Origin: Bergeyella porcorum
GTDB lineage: Bacteria; Bacteroidota; Bacteroidia; Flavobacteriales; Weeksellaceae
Assembly (NCBI RefSeq): GCF_042427575.1
Contig: NZ_JBHMFD010000013.1
Location: 274,880-338,879, forward strand
Length of the DNA stretch: 64,000 nucleotides
Direction: 5' to 3'
Part shown: positions 1-9,130 of the stretch, one piece after another
How positions within the stretch are numbered: position 1 is the first letter of the stretch
Layout: every line of letters starts with the position of its first letter
Notes under the pieces: model-generated
Told to the model about the DNA's origin: nothing
What the model saw: the letters and a program-made list of their open reading frames with translations, nothing else
Databases searched by the model: none
Made by a program: the position numbers and the translations under genes

Positions 1-670
1 TTTGAATTACATTGTCCATATCTACATTTGTAGGAGTACCTTCCATTAGAATATGAATGGAAGATTTTGTAATAAAATATCCGCTTCTTAGAACTAAAAT
101 TGAAACTATAATACTAGCCAGAGGATCAGCCCATTTCCAATCAAACGCCATAATCAAAAGAGCAGCTATAATTGCTCCGAATGACCCTAACATATCGCTG
201 ATGACATGTAAATAAGCACCACGCATATTTAGATTTTCTTTTATATCACCTCCTTTCATCATAATCCAAGCGACGAATATATTGATTAATAACCCAATAA
301 AGGCAATAATTAACATTCCAGAAGATATAACATCTGGTGGATTTCTAAATCTATCCACAGCTTCATAAATGATATAAAAAGATATTAAAATTAAGGTAGT
401 ACCATTAATAATAGCCGCTAAAATTTCAAATCGTTTATATCCATAGGTTTTACGATAATTTGCTACTTTACTACTTATTTTAAATGCAATGAGGGCTATC
501 AAAATTGAAATAGCATCACTGAGCATATGTCCAGCATCTGCAAGTAAAGAAAGACTGTTGGTAATTAGCCCTCCGATTACTTCCACTAGCATATAAGTAG
601 AAATGATAATTAAGCTGAATTTTAAAACCTTTCTATTGGCATTATGTGAATGATTGTGTTCTTGTCCCAT
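1..670 (-). CDS. Cation diffusion facilitator (CzcD-like) transporter, 3' end outside window
   Basis: This is a metal-cation/proton antiporter of the inner membrane, of the cation diffusion facilitator family, probably exporting zinc or a similar divalent metal. I translated it by hand from the ATG at 670. It starts MGQEHNHSHNANRK, a histidine-rich N-terminus typical of CzcD-type members. A first membrane helix is followed by LLADAGHMLSDA, which carries the HxxxD metal site of TM2. A later HVISDMLGS motif carries the matching site of TM5. The intervening segments are strongly hydrophobic. The reading frame runs off the left edge, so the C-terminal cytoplasmic domain is not visible. There is no neighbour on its upstream side that suggests an operon. 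The family call is firm; the transported metal is inference. Confidence 0.88.
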   Translation of the reverse strand, partial: MGQEHNHSHNANRKVLKFSLIIISTYMLVEVIGGLITNSLSLLADAGHMLSDAISILIALIAFKISSKVANYRKTYGYKRFEILAAIINGTTLILISFYIIYEAVDRFRNPPDVISSGMLIIAFIGLLINIFVAWIMMKGGDIKENLNMRGAYLHVISDMLGSFGAIIAALLIMAFDWKWADPLASIIVSILVLRSGYFITKSSIHILMEGTPTNVDMDNVIQ

Positions 671-1000
671 AATTATTTTTTTATAATCCGTATTAGGTTT
701 AAGTTATTTGTATTGAAGTTTAGGATGCTAAATTTATAAAATAAGGCTTATATTACTAATTTTTTTTCTTTACTTTTTTTAGTGCTTTATTAATTAGTTC
801 AAGTAAAAGAAAACTATGCCTACTTTTTTGTTTCTAAACGCATTATTATAGCTATACATCGTATAGGTTTTTATCAGTTTGTAAGCTTCTGTGGAAATTT
901 TTTTCTATACTTTCATCAATGTATTTTATGAAGTTTAGATATAGCCTATTGTAATTGCGAAGATTTTTACAGAATTGTTCGTTTTTCATTGTTTTATAAT
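671..1000. other. AT-rich intergenic stretch, no supported gene
   Basis: About 330 bases lie between the start of the transporter and the stop of queG. A 45-codon minus-strand reading frame (852-989, starting MKNEQFCKNLRNYN) is present but has no recognisable relative and no promoter-like sequence, so it is not called as a gene. It could be a remnant. Confidence 0.5.
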
Positions 1001-1933
1001 TTAAAGTTGGTCTAAAAAATCAATATTGCGTTTTAATCCAGAGAATTTGGTTCGTTTTACGGGACTTTTTCTAAAGATTTCAGAAAATAATTCCTGCGTT
1101 ATTTCTCGCCATTCTCTTTTGGTATAAGATTTTAAAAAAGCGTTAGGCTCAAACTTAGGTTGCTGATGCGGTGTGGAAAATCTATTCCAAGGGCATACAT
1201 CTTGGCAAATGTCACACCCAAACATCCAGTCTTCCATTTTGTTTTTAAAGCTGTCTGGGATTTCGTTTTTCAGCTCTATGGTAGCGTAGGAGATGCACTT
1301 GCTCCCATCAATAATTTTCTCCGAAACAATGGCACCTGTGGGGCAAGCATCGATACATTTCCTGCATCGTCCGCAGTGGTCTGCCACGGGGATATCTGTC
1401 TCCAGAACAAGGTCGCAAATAATCTCTGCCAAGAAAAAGAAAGACCCACGCTGTTTGGTGATGAGATTGGCATTTTTTCCTACCCAGCCTATGCCAGATT
1501 TCCTTGCCCAGCTTCTTTCCAAGACGGGTGCGGAGTCCACAAATATCCTGAACTGAAACTCGCCAATCTCTTCTTGCAGCTCTGCAACCATTTCCCGTAA
1601 AATTTCTTTGATGACCTCGTGATAATCTTGGGCATAAGCGTATTTTGAAATCTTGAAATTGTCCAATGTGTTAATGTTTTCCTTCGGAAAATAATTGTAA
1701 GCCAAGGAAATTACAGATTTAGAGCCTTCCACCAGAAGTTGAGGATTTAGGCGTTTGTCAAAATGGTTTTCCATATATGCCATTTCGCCGTGGAAGTGGT
1801 TGTTCAGAAAATGCTCCAAGGCAGGGGCGTCTTCTTCTAAAAAGCCAGCTTTTGAAATGCCACAACTCATAAAGCCAAATTTCTTTGCCTTTTCTTTAAT
1901 CAATTTTGTGTATTTTTCTGAGTTTTGTAGCAT
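1001..1933 (-). CDS. queG: Epoxyqueuosine reductase
   Basis: Catalyses the last step of queuosine tRNA modification, reducing epoxyqueuosine to queuosine in a cobalamin- and iron-sulfur-dependent reaction in the cytoplasm. At 310 residues it has the usual length. The C-terminal half has two 4Fe-4S binding clusters: CGRCRKCIDACP and then CDICQDVCP. Upstream are the family segments SYAYNYFP-like (ISLAYNYFP) and WARKSGIGWVGKN. A longer frame opens with TTG at 1948, but that codon lies inside a TAGTTTTG promoter element (1946-1953), so the ATG at 1933 is chosen. The predicted leader is only a few bases long. It is divergent from the rhodanese gene and shares a 67-base intergenic region with it. 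Confidence 0.95.
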   Translation of the reverse strand: MLQNSEKYTKLIKEKAKKFGFMSCGISKAGFLEEDAPALEHFLNNHFHGEMAYMENHFDKRLNPQLLVEGSKSVISLAYNYFPKENINTLDNFKISKYAYAQDYHEVIKEILREMVAELQEEIGEFQFRIFVDSAPVLERSWARKSGIGWVGKNANLITKQRGSFFFLAEIICDLVLETDIPVADHCGRCRKCIDACPTGAIVSEKIIDGSKCISYATIELKNEIPDSFKNKMEDWMFGCDICQDVCPWNRFSTPHQQPKFEPNAFLKSYTKREWREITQELFSEIFRKSPVKRTKFSGLKRNIDFLDQL

Positions 1934-1945
1934 TTTATAACGGTG

Positions 1946-1953
1946 CAAAACTA
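1946..1953 (-). promoter_or_regulatory. -7 element of queG
   Basis: TAGTTTTG on the minus strand matches the Bacteroidetes -7 consensus TAnnTTTG. It sits 13 bases before the chosen ATG and rules out the upstream TTG start. Confidence 0.6.
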
Positions 1954-1962
1954 ATAATTTTA

Positions 1963-1970
1963 TACTTTTG
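1963..1970 (+). promoter_or_regulatory. -7 element of the rhodanese gene
   Basis: TACTTTTG matches TAnnTTTG and lies 31 bases before the ATG at 2001, divergent from the queG promoter. Confidence 0.6.
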
Positions 1971-2000
1971 TTTTAAAATAATATTCAAAAATAGAAAACG

Positions 2001-2288
2001 ATGGAATTATTAGATGTACTTAAGTCTGGAAACTACGAGCTAGTGGATGTTCGTGAACCTTTAGAATTAGAAATGGATGGGGAAATTGTAGGAGCAAAAA
2101 ATATTCCTTTAGGAGAAGTAGAAGACCGTAAAGAGGAGTTTCTGTCTCTCGGGAAACCAGTAGTGATTTTTTGTAGAAGCGGCAATAGAAGCGGTAAAGC
2201 CTTAGAATATCTTACCTCACAGGGATTGAAAGATGGCTATAATGGCGGTAGCTGGGCTCAGCTGAAGGAGACTATAGAAAGTTTGTAA
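2001..2288 (+). CDS. Single-domain rhodanese-like protein
   Basis: A 95-residue protein consisting of one rhodanese domain, a sulfurtransferase fold that carries a persulfide on an active-site cysteine. The active-site loop FCRSGNRSG is intact with the cysteine at residue 58. The LVDVREPLE strand-turn near residues 14-22 and GYNGGSW near the C-terminus are typical of this short cytoplasmic type (GlpE/PspE size). There is no signal peptide. It is monocistronic: it has its own -7 element and is followed by a hairpin with a T-run. The physiological sulfur donor and acceptor cannot be told from sequence. Confidence 0.92.
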   Translation: MELLDVLKSGNYELVDVREPLELEMDGEIVGAKNIPLGEVEDRKEEFLSLGKPVVIFCRSGNRSGKALEYLTSQGLKDGYNGGSWAQLKETIESL

Positions 2289-2305
2289 TTAAGAAAGAAA
2301 TGGAA

Positions 2306-2333
2306 AGTTCGGCATTGTTGTCGGACTTTTTTT
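2306..2333 (+). terminator. Rho-independent terminator after the rhodanese gene
   Basis: AGTTCGGC and GTCGGACT form an 8-bp stem with two G-U pairs, followed directly by a run of seven or more T. Confidence 0.7.
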
Positions 2334-2426
2334 GTACAAAAATTCTCGTTTGGGGAAAGTATTATTCACGGAATATAAAAAAATAACAGAGATTGGTCTA
2401 AAATGCTTAACTTTAAAAACAAAAAA

Positions 2427-3305
2427 ATGAAATATATAGAAGGAATGTTGCGTGAAGACGCATTGAAAGGAAAGGTTATCGTGGTAACAGGTGGTGGAAG
2501 TGGTCTGGGAAAGGCGATGACGCGTTATTTTTTACAGCTTGGAGCCAAGGTGGTAATTACTTCTCGGAATTTGGAAAAGTTGCAAAATACCGCATCAGAA
2601 TTAGAGAAAGAAACAGGTGGTGAGGTGCTTGCAGTAGCGTGTGATGTGCGAAACTGGGATGAGGTAGAAGTAATGAAGCAAGCTGCATTGGAAGCTTTTG
2701 GAACCATAGATGTTTTACTGAATAATGCGGCGGGAAATTTTATTACACCCACGGAAAGATTGACACACACCGCGTTTGACTCTATATTGGATATCGTCTT
2801 AAAAGGGACTAAGAACTGTACGCTTTCCATTGGGAAATATTGGATAGAACACAAGAAGCTAGGCACGGTGCTGAATATAGTTACCACTTATTCTTGGACG
2901 GGGTCAGCGTATGTAGTGCCATCAGCTTGTGCCAAAGCGGGAGTATTGGCAATGACGCGGAGTTTGGCGGTAGAGTGGGCAAAGTATGGTATTCGATTTA
3001 ATGCGATTGCTCCGGGACCATTTCCTACCAAAGGAGCTTGGGAGCGATTGTTGCCAGGTGATTTAGCTGAGCAATTTGATATGAAGAAAAAAGTACCACT
3101 GAGAAGAGTAGGAGAGCATCAGGAGTTAGCCAATCTAGCAGCATATTTGGTTTCTGATTATTCTGCATATATGAATGGTGAAGTGGTTACCATAGATGGA
3201 GGCGAATGGTTGCAAGGAGCAGGAGAGTTTAATATGCTGGAGGCGATTCCTCAAGAAATGTGGGATACTCTGGAACAGATGATTAAAGCTAAAAAATCTA
3301 AATAG
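2427..3305 (+). CDS. SDR family oxidoreductase, 2,4-dienoyl-CoA reductase-like
   Basis: A short-chain dehydrogenase/reductase of 292 residues. The Rossmann motif VTGGGSGLGKA and the NNAAGNF motif are intact. The active-site region reads SACAKAGVLAMTRSLAVEW: the lysine is present but the usual tyrosine of YxxxK is replaced, a pattern known from peroxisomal-type 2,4-dienoyl-CoA reductases. A role in beta-oxidation of unsaturated fatty acids is therefore likely. An in-frame ATG at 2403 gives eight more residues. The stretch between the two ATGs contains TAACTTTA, close to a -7 element, so the ATG at 2427 (MKYIEGMLREDALKG) is preferred. The exact substrate is inference from the motif pattern. Confidence 0.85.
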   Translation: MKYIEGMLREDALKGKVIVVTGGGSGLGKAMTRYFLQLGAKVVITSRNLEKLQNTASELEKETGGEVLAVACDVRNWDEVEVMKQAALEAFGTIDVLLNNAAGNFITPTERLTHTAFDSILDIVLKGTKNCTLSIGKYWIEHKKLGTVLNIVTTYSWTGSAYVVPSACAKAGVLAMTRSLAVEWAKYGIRFNAIAPGPFPTKGAWERLLPGDLAEQFDMKKKVPLRRVGEHQELANLAAYLVSDYSAYMNGEVVTIDGGEWLQGAGEFNMLEAIPQEMWDTLEQMIKAKKSK

Positions 3306-3328
3306 GGTGTTGGGTTAAAAAGTGGAGC

Positions 3329-3345
3329 AAAGCTTCGCTTTTTTT
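3329..3345 (+). terminator. Terminator after the SDR gene
   Basis: AAAGC-TTC-GCTTT forms a short 5-bp stem that runs into a T-tract (3339-3345). It separates the SDR gene from the convergent tracrRNA. Confidence 0.6.
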
Positions 3346-3351
3346 ATGTAA

Positions 3352-3383
3352 AATAAAAAGCCTCCTAGTTATGGACAAGAGGC
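3352..3383 (-). terminator. Terminator of tracrRNA
   Basis: On the minus strand a GCCTC/GAGGC stem is followed by five T, an A and four T. It is the last structural element of the tracrRNA. Confidence 0.75.
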
Positions 3384-3431
3384 AATCCAAATGTTTTCAC
3401 AACGGAATAATCCTTATTGTAAATTGCTTTC
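3352..3431 (-). ncRNA. tracrRNA of the type II-C CRISPR system
   Basis: Read on the minus strand, the RNA opens with an anti-repeat, GAAAGCAATTTACAAT (3431-3416), whose first 15 bases are a perfect complement of the end of the T-variant CRISPR repeat. Repeats with the C variant would pair with one G-U. The next element is the nexus hairpin GGATTATTCC (3413-3404), then CGTTGTGAAAACATTTGG, and last a GCCTC...GAGGC stem (3383-3360) followed by TTTTTATTTT. This order (anti-repeat, small nexus hairpin, intrinsic terminator) is that of Bacteroidetes type II-C tracrRNAs. It is divergent from cas9 and about 80 nt long. The 5' end is predicted from the promoter; the 3' end is predicted from the T-run. 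Confidence 0.88.
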
Positions 3432-3436
3432 GGAAA

Positions 3437-3467
3437 CAAAATTAAAATAAAATTTTTGTACTACAAA
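3437..3467 (-). promoter_or_regulatory. tracrRNA promoter
   Basis: On the minus strand TTTG (3467-3464), a 19-base spacer and TAATTTTG (3444-3437) match the Bacteroidetes consensus exactly. A start site four to seven bases downstream falls at about 3431-3433, right at the first base of the anti-repeat. Confidence 0.8.
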
Positions 3468-3506
3468 ATTCTTTTTTGTAAATTCAGCGAAAAAAAATAT
3501 CAGCAC

Positions 3507-6500
3507 ATGAAACATAAACATATTCTCGGTCTTGATTTAGGAACCAATAGCATTGGTTGGGCTTATGTGAAAGAAGCACAAGATAGTTCGGTGCAATCAG
3601 AAATTGTAGAGTTGGGGGTAAGGGTAAATCCTTTAACGGTAGATGAAAAAACAAACTTTGAGAAAGGGAAACCTATTTCTACCAATGCAGATAGAACGCT
3701 GAAACGAGGGGCTAGACGCAATCTACAACGCTATAAACTGCGTAGAGAAGAGTTGATGGTTATTTTAAAAGAACATCAATTGATTTCGGACGAGAGTATT
3801 TTGACTGAAAATGGTAAAGGAACAACTTTTGAGACACTGAAATTAAGAGCAAAGTCGGCAAAAGAGAAAGTTACATTGGAGGAGTTAGCTCGTGTTTTCT
3901 TGGCTATCAATAAAAAAAGAGGGTATAAAAGTAGCCGAAAAGCTAAAAATGAAGATGAAGGGCAATTGATTGATGGAATGGCTATTGCAAAGCGATTATA
4001 TGAAGAAAATCTTACGACTGGACAGTTGTCTTTACAATTATTGAAAGAGGGGAAAAAGTCATTACCAGATTATTATCGTTCGGATTTACAATCGGAATTG
4101 GATAAAGTTTGGGAGTTTCAGAAGCATTTTCATTCGGATATTTTGACAGATGAATTTTATACAGAACTAAAAGGAAAAGGGCAAAGGGCGACAAGTGCTT
4201 TGTTTTTAGCAAAATATCAAATATATACTGCTCAAAATAAAGGTAATAGAGAAGAAAAAAAATTACAAGCATATCAATGGAGGGCTGATGCTGTTTCGAA
4301 AGAATTATCTAAAGAGGAATTGGCTTTTGTGATAACCGAAATAAATAGTAATCTCAACAATTCAAGTGGTTATTTGGGAGCTATATCCGACAGGAGTAAA
4401 GAATTGTATTTCAATCAAGAAACTGTAGGGCAATATCTTTGGAAACAGATACAGAACAATCCTCATACCTCGTTGAAAAATCAGGTGTTTTATCGTCAAG
4501 ATTATCTTGATGAATTTGAACAGATTTGGAATACACAAGTTGCTTTTTATCCTCAAATACTGACTGATGAGTTGAAAAAAGAACTTCGCGATGTGGTCAT
4601 TTTCTACCAGCGAAAGCTAAAATCTCAAAAATCATTGGTTAGTTTTTGTGAATTTGAAAGCAAGGAAATTGCTTTAAAAGATAAGAAGGGAAATCTTGTT
4701 GTAAAAAGTGACAAGCCAGTAATGAAATTAGTTGGTGCAAAAGTGGCTCCAAAATCTTCACCGTTGTTCCAAGAGTTTAAAATTTGGCAAACCCTTAATA
4801 ATGTTTTAGTTCGTAAAAAGGGAAGCAAAAAGAGAACTGTTTCCAAAAATCAGCCTTTGCTATTTGAGGAAGAGAAGCAAATTATTGAATTGAGTTTGGA
4901 GCAGAAAGAGTTATTGTTTGGCGAACTAAACCTTAAAGGTAATTTAACATCTGATTATTGTTTAGAACTTTTAGGTTATTCTGCCAAAGAGTGGGAAATG
5001 AATTATTATTCTGAACTTGAAGGGAATAGAACTAATAAGGCTTTGTATGAGGCTTATTTGAAAATACTTGATTTAGAGGGATATGATGTAAAAGAATTAT
5101 TACGCGTAAAATCTAATAAAGATGAAGTTGAACTTGATGATTTGAAAGTAGCAGCTTCGGAAATCAAAAAATTGGTTTCGGAAATTTTTAATACTTTGGA
5201 AATCAATACGGAAATTCTGAATTTTAATGCAGAATTAGACGGGAAAGATTTTGAAAAACAGCCAGCCTATCAGTTGTGGCACCTGCTATACTCCTACGAG
5301 GGGGATGACTCAAAAAGCGGTAATGAATTGTTGTATAAATTGTTAGAGGATAAATTTGGTTTCAGAAAAGAGCATTCTCAAATTTTGGCAAATATTGTTT
5401 TTTCTGATGATTATGGAAATCTTTCTACCAAAGCAATGCGAAAAATTTATCCGTATATCAAAGAAAGTCAATTCAGTAAGGCTTGTGAGTTAGCTGGTTA
5501 TCGTCATTCCAAACATTCGCTTACCAAAGAAGAAAATGAAAATCGTGAACTGAAAAATACTTTGGAAGTTCTGAAAAAGAATAGTTTGCGTCAGCCTGTG
5601 GTGGAAAAAATTCTGAATCAGATGGTTAATTTAGTGAATGAATTGATTAAGAAACATAGTAAAAAAGATGAAAACGGAAATATCATAGAGTATTTTAAGT
5701 TTGATGAAATCCGAATAGAATTGGCTCGCGAATTGAAAAAGAATGCAGAAGAACGCAAAGATTTGGATACACAAGTGAGGGAAGGAAAAGCAAGAAATGA
5801 AAAGATAATCAAGGTTTTGAAGTCTGAATTTGGTTTGCCAAATCCTACTAAAAATGATATTGTTCGTTATCGTTTGTATGAGGAACTCAAAGATAATGGC
5901 TATAAAGATTTGTATACGAATATTTATATTCCAAGAGAAAAATTATTTAGCAAGGAGATTGATATAGAGCATATTATTCCAAAATCAAGGTTGTTTGATG
6001 ATAGTTTTTCAAACAAAACAATTTGTTATCGACAAGATAATTTAAATAAAGGAGAAAAAACAGCTTATGATTATATTGAAAGTTTGGGAGAGAAGCAATT
6101 GGAAGAGTATTTATCACGAGTTGAAGATTTATACAAACGGAAAGTAATTACCAAAGCAAAATATCACAAACTGCTCAAAAAAGCATCTGAAATAGGAGAT
6201 GGATTTATTGAAAGAGATTTGCGAGAAACACAATATATTGCTAAAAAAGCGAAGGAAATGTTATTGCAAATTGCTCGTAATGTGGTTTCTACATCGGGAA
6301 GTATTACTGATAAATTGCGTGAAGACTGGGATTTGGTCAATGTAATGAAAGAGCTTAACTTGCCAAAATACAAAGCATTAGGGCTGACCGAAATGCAAGA
6401 ACGCAAATATGGACAGCAAATAGAGGTCATTACCGATTGGACAAAAAGAAACGACCATCGCCATCACGCAATGGATGCTCTCACTGTGGCTTTTACAAAA

Positions 6501-7814
6501 CATAATCATATTCAGTATCTTAATTATTTAAATGCTCGTAAAAATGAACAACACAAAGAGCATCAGAATATTATGGGGATTCAGAATCAAGAAACTGAAA
6601 AAGTGAAGGATAAAGATGGGAACGAGAAAAGAGTGTTCAAAGCTCCAATACCGAATTTCCGTCAAGTTGCAAAAGAGCATTTAGAAGCTGTTTTGATTTC
6701 TCACAAAGCTAAAAATAAGGTGGTTACCCGAAATAAAAATAAAATTTCAGGAAGTAATAAAATACAGGAAGCACTAACACCTCGTGGGCAATTGCATAAA
6801 GAGACTGTCTATGGAAAATACCATTATTATGTGCAAAAAGAAGAGAAAATAGGAGCTAAGTTTGATATTGGAACCATTGAAAAAGTGGCAAACCCTTTGT
6901 ATAAATCATTGCTTAAAAAACGATTGGAAGAAAATGGCAATGATTCTAAGAAGGCTTTCACGGGTAAAAATGCTTTGGCTAAAAATCCAATATATTTAGA
7001 TGAGGCTAAAACAGAACAACTTCCTGAAAAAGTGAAATTGGTGTGGTTGGAAGCTGATTATTCTATTAGAAAGGATATTACCCCCGAAAATTTCAAAGAT
7101 GAAAAATCTATTGAAAAAGTATTAGACGAGGGGGTTAAAAGGATATTGAAAAACCGTTTAAAGACCTTTGGAGGAGATTATAAAAAAGCCTTTTCTGATT
7201 TGGATAAGAATCCGATTTGGCTCAATAAAGAAAAAGGAATTTCCATTAAGAGGGTTACTATAAGTGGCGTGAGTAATGCAGAAGCCTTGCACACAAAGAA
7301 AGACCATTTTGGCAAGGAAATATTAGATGAAAATGGAAATCCGATTCCGGTAGATTATATCAGTACGGGAAATAATCATCACATAGCGATTTACCGAGAT
7401 AGGAAAGGTAACTTACAGGAAAAAGTAGTCTCGTTTTTTGAAGCGGTAGTAAGAGCAAATCAGGGATTACCAATTGTGGATAAAACATATAATCAGCATT
7501 TAGATTGGGAGTTTTTATTTACAATGAAACAAAACGAAATGTTTGTATTTCCAAATGAGGAGGTTGGTTTTAATTCTACTGAAATAGATTTATCAGACCC
7601 TAAAAATAAGAAGTTGATAAGCAAACACTTGTTTAGAGTGCAGAAGATCTCAGAGGGGGATTATTGGTTTAGACATCATTTGGAGACAACAGTAGACTCT
7701 AAAATGGAATTGAAAAATATTATTTATAAGCGTATTACATCGGGATATTTAAGAGGTGTAGTAAAAGTTCGAATTAATCATTTAGGGGATATTGTGAGTG
7801 TAGGGGAGTATTAA
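3507..7814 (+). CDS. cas9: Cas9 endonuclease, type II-C
   Basis: The RNA-guided DNA endonuclease of the locus, 1,435 residues, in the size range of Bacteroidetes Cas9. RuvC-I is LGLDLGTNSIGWA with D10. The arginine-rich bridge helix (RTLKRGARRNLQRYKLR) spans about residues 63-84. RuvC-II is IRIELAREL with E738. The HNH motif is DIEHIIPKSRLFDDSFSNK with H822. RuvC-III is HRHHAMDALTVAF with H987 and D990. All nuclease residues are intact, so the enzyme should cut both strands. A longer frame begins with TTG at 3456 inside the tracrRNA promoter region; the ATG at 3507 (MKHKHILGLDLG) matches the family start. cas1 follows after 17 bases and cas2 overlaps cas1, so the three form one operon. The absence of csn2 and cas4 defines II-C. 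The PAM specificity cannot be read from sequence. Confidence 0.98.
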   Translation: MKHKHILGLDLGTNSIGWAYVKEAQDSSVQSEIVELGVRVNPLTVDEKTNFEKGKPISTNADRTLKRGARRNLQRYKLRREELMVILKEHQLISDESILTENGKGTTFETLKLRAKSAKEKVTLEELARVFLAINKKRGYKSSRKAKNEDEGQLIDGMAIAKRLYEENLTTGQLSLQLLKEGKKSLPDYYRSDLQSELDKVWEFQKHFHSDILTDEFYTELKGKGQRATSALFLAKYQIYTAQNKGNREEKKLQAYQWRADAVSKELSKEELAFVITEINSNLNNSSGYLGAISDRSKELYFNQETVGQYLWKQIQNNPHTSLKNQVFYRQDYLDEFEQIWNTQVAFYPQILTDELKKELRDVVIFYQRKLKSQKSLVSFCEFESKEIALKDKKGNLVVKSDKPVMKLVGAKVAPKSSPLFQEFKIWQTLNNVLVRKKGSKKRTVSKNQPLLFEEEKQIIELSLEQKELLFGELNLKGNLTSDYCLELLGYSAKEWEMNYYSELEGNRTNKALYEAYLKILDLEGYDVKELLRVKSNKDEVELDDLKVAASEIKKLVSEIFNTLEINTEILNFNAELDGKDFEKQPAYQLWHLLYSYEGDDSKSGNELLYKLLEDKFGFRKEHSQILANIVFSDDYGNLSTKAMRKIYPYIKESQFSKACELAGYRHSKHSLTKEENENRELKNTLEVLKKNSLRQPVVEKILNQMVNLVNELIKKHSKKDENGNIIEYFKFDEIRIELARELKKNAEERKDLDTQVREGKARNEKIIKVLKSEFGLPNPTKNDIVRYRLYEELKDNGYKDLYTNIYIPREKLFSKEIDIEHIIPKSRLFDDSFSNKTICYRQDNLNKGEKTAYDYIESLGEKQLEEYLSRVEDLYKRKVITKAKYHKLLKKASEIGDGFIERDLRETQYIAKKAKEMLLQIARNVVSTSGSITDKLREDWDLVNVMKELNLPKYKALGLTEMQERKYGQQIEVITDWTKRNDHRHHAMDALTVAFTKHNHIQYLNYLNARKNEQHKEHQNIMGIQNQETEKVKDKDGNEKRVFKAPIPNFRQVAKEHLEAVLISHKAKNKVVTRNKNKISGSNKIQEALTPRGQLHKETVYGKYHYYVQKEEKIGAKFDIGTIEKVANPLYKSLLKKRLEENGNDSKKAFTGKNALAKNPIYLDEAKTEQLPEKVKLVWLEADYSIRKDITPENFKDEKSIEKVLDEGVKRILKNRLKTFGGDYKKAFSDLDKNPIWLNKEKGISIKRVTISGVSNAEALHTKKDHFGKEILDENGNPIPVDYISTGNNHHIAIYRDRKGNLQEKVVSFFEAVVRANQGLPIVDKTYNQHLDWEFLFTMKQNEMFVFPNEEVGFNSTEIDLSDPKNKKLISKHLFRVQKISEGDYWFRHHLETTVDSKMELKNIIYKRITSGYLRGVVKVRINHLGDIVSVGEY

Positions 7815-7831
7815 TCTAAAACAATGAAACT

Positions 7832-8725
7832 ATGCTTTACCGTTCTATTTACATCGGCAATCCTGCGTATCTGAAACTACAAGACAATCAGATGAAAATA
7901 CTTTGTCCGGAGAGCAAATCGGTAAAGGGAAGCGTGCCAGTGGAAGACTTGGGGCTATTGATGCTCGATCATTTTCAAATCACCATTTCCCATCAGTTGA
8001 TACAGCGGCTGATGGGAAACAATGTGGTGGTGATTAGTTGCGATGCCCACCATTTACCCCACGGGATGATGTTGCCCATTTACGGACATTCTACCCATTC
8101 TCAACGGATTAAAGAACAAATGGAGGTTTCCGAACCCCTCAAAAAGCAACTGTGGAAGCAAACCGTAGAATGTAAAATTGCCAATCAGATTGCCGTTTTA
8201 GAAAAATTAGGCAACTATGCCGAACCGATGTATGAGTACCTCGGTCAAGTAAAGTCGGGCGACACTACCAATATGGAAGGTATTGCAGCACAGCACTATT
8301 GGAAACATTTGATAAGTCCTGATTTTCTACGAGAACGCTTTGGGAACTCTCCCAATCAATTTTTTAACTTTGGCTATTCGGTACTGAGAAGTATTGTAGC
8401 AAGAGCCTTGGTGGAGACGGGGTTGTTGCCTGTATTGGGAATTTTTCATCGAAATAAATACAATCCCTATTGCTTGGCAGACGACGTGATGGAACCCTAT
8501 CGTCCGTTTGTAGACTTCTTGGTTATCAAATGGTTAGAAAACAATCCCGAAGCCGAAGAACTGACCAAAGAATGTAAAGCCTATTTTCTGAGGATAGCCA
8601 CTTGCGATGTAAAGATAGACGACCAATTACGCCCCTTATTGGTAGGTGTAAAGCAAACAGCCTCATCGCTTTATAAATGCTATACAGGAGAAAAACGCTT
8701 GATTTCCTATCCAAAATTAATATGA
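7832..8725 (+). CDS. cas1: Cas1 integrase
   Basis: A 297-residue type II Cas1, the metal-dependent integrase that inserts new spacers as a complex with Cas2. The putative metal ligands are intact: E149 in TNMEGIAAQHYW, H206 in GIFHRNKYNPYCLADD and E221 in VMEPYRPFVDFL. The N-terminal beta-domain begins LYRSIYIGNPAYLKL. It starts at an ATG 17 bases after the cas9 stop and its stop codon overlaps the cas2 start in ATGA, so expression is probably coupled. Its presence with cas2 and a long, well-ordered array suggests the system is or was recently able to acquire spacers. Confidence 0.97.
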   Translation: MLYRSIYIGNPAYLKLQDNQMKILCPESKSVKGSVPVEDLGLLMLDHFQITISHQLIQRLMGNNVVVISCDAHHLPHGMMLPIYGHSTHSQRIKEQMEVSEPLKKQLWKQTVECKIANQIAVLEKLGNYAEPMYEYLGQVKSGDTTNMEGIAAQHYWKHLISPDFLRERFGNSPNQFFNFGYSVLRSIVARALVETGLLPVLGIFHRNKYNPYCLADDVMEPYRPFVDFLVIKWLENNPEAEELTKECKAYFLRIATCDVKIDDQLRPLLVGVKQTASSLYKCYTGEKRLISYPKLI

Positions 8726-9060
8726 ATGCAGACAGATTTAACGCCTATAGAATTATGTGGGTAATGGTATTATACGACTTGCCAACCGAGACCAAAGCGA
8801 TGCAAAAAGCGGCAAATCTCTTCCGAAAACGCTTGGAAGACGATGGTTTTGCACTATTTCAATTTTCCATTTACATACGGCATTGCCCGAGTAGGGAAAA
8901 CGCTGAGGTGCACATCAAACGCGTGAGAAGTTGGTTGCCCAAGTATGGAAAAGTAGCGGTGATGACCATCACCGACAAGCAGTTTGGGAATATAGAGATT
9001 TTTCATTCCCAAGCCAAAGAAGATCCGCCACCTACTTACCAACAATTAGAGTTGTTTTAG
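8722..9060 (+). CDS. cas2: Cas2 adaptation protein
   Basis: A 112-residue Cas2, the structural partner of Cas1 in spacer integration. The ferredoxin-like first strand WVMVLYDLPTET carries the conserved aspartate. The sequence continues with FALFQFSIYIRHCPS and ends with PPPTYQQLELF, as in type II Cas2. The frame extends upstream to a TTG at 8677 inside cas1; the ATG at 8722 overlapping the cas1 stop (ATGA) is preferred because translational coupling is usual here. A strong hairpin terminator follows 71 bases after the stop, just before the array. Confidence 0.96.
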   Translation: MNADRFNAYRIMWVMVLYDLPTETKAMQKAANLFRKRLEDDGFALFQFSIYIRHCPSRENAEVHIKRVRSWLPKYGKVAVMTITDKQFGNIEIFHSQAKEDPPPTYQQLELF

Positions 9061-9130
9061 GATGAAAAAAATGCTTTAAAACCTCTGTAAACAACAAATA
9101 AGTACTCGGGAAAACTATTTCTAAAAAACA

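Noticed and set aside
852..989. A 45-codon minus-strand frame starting MKNEQFCKNLRNYN
   Set aside because: No promoter element, no recognised family and a short length; treated as non-coding or a remnant.
3456..3506. Upstream extension of cas9 from a TTG codon
   Set aside because: It overlaps the tracrRNA promoter region and adds residues not seen in Cas9; the ATG at 3507 gives the family start.
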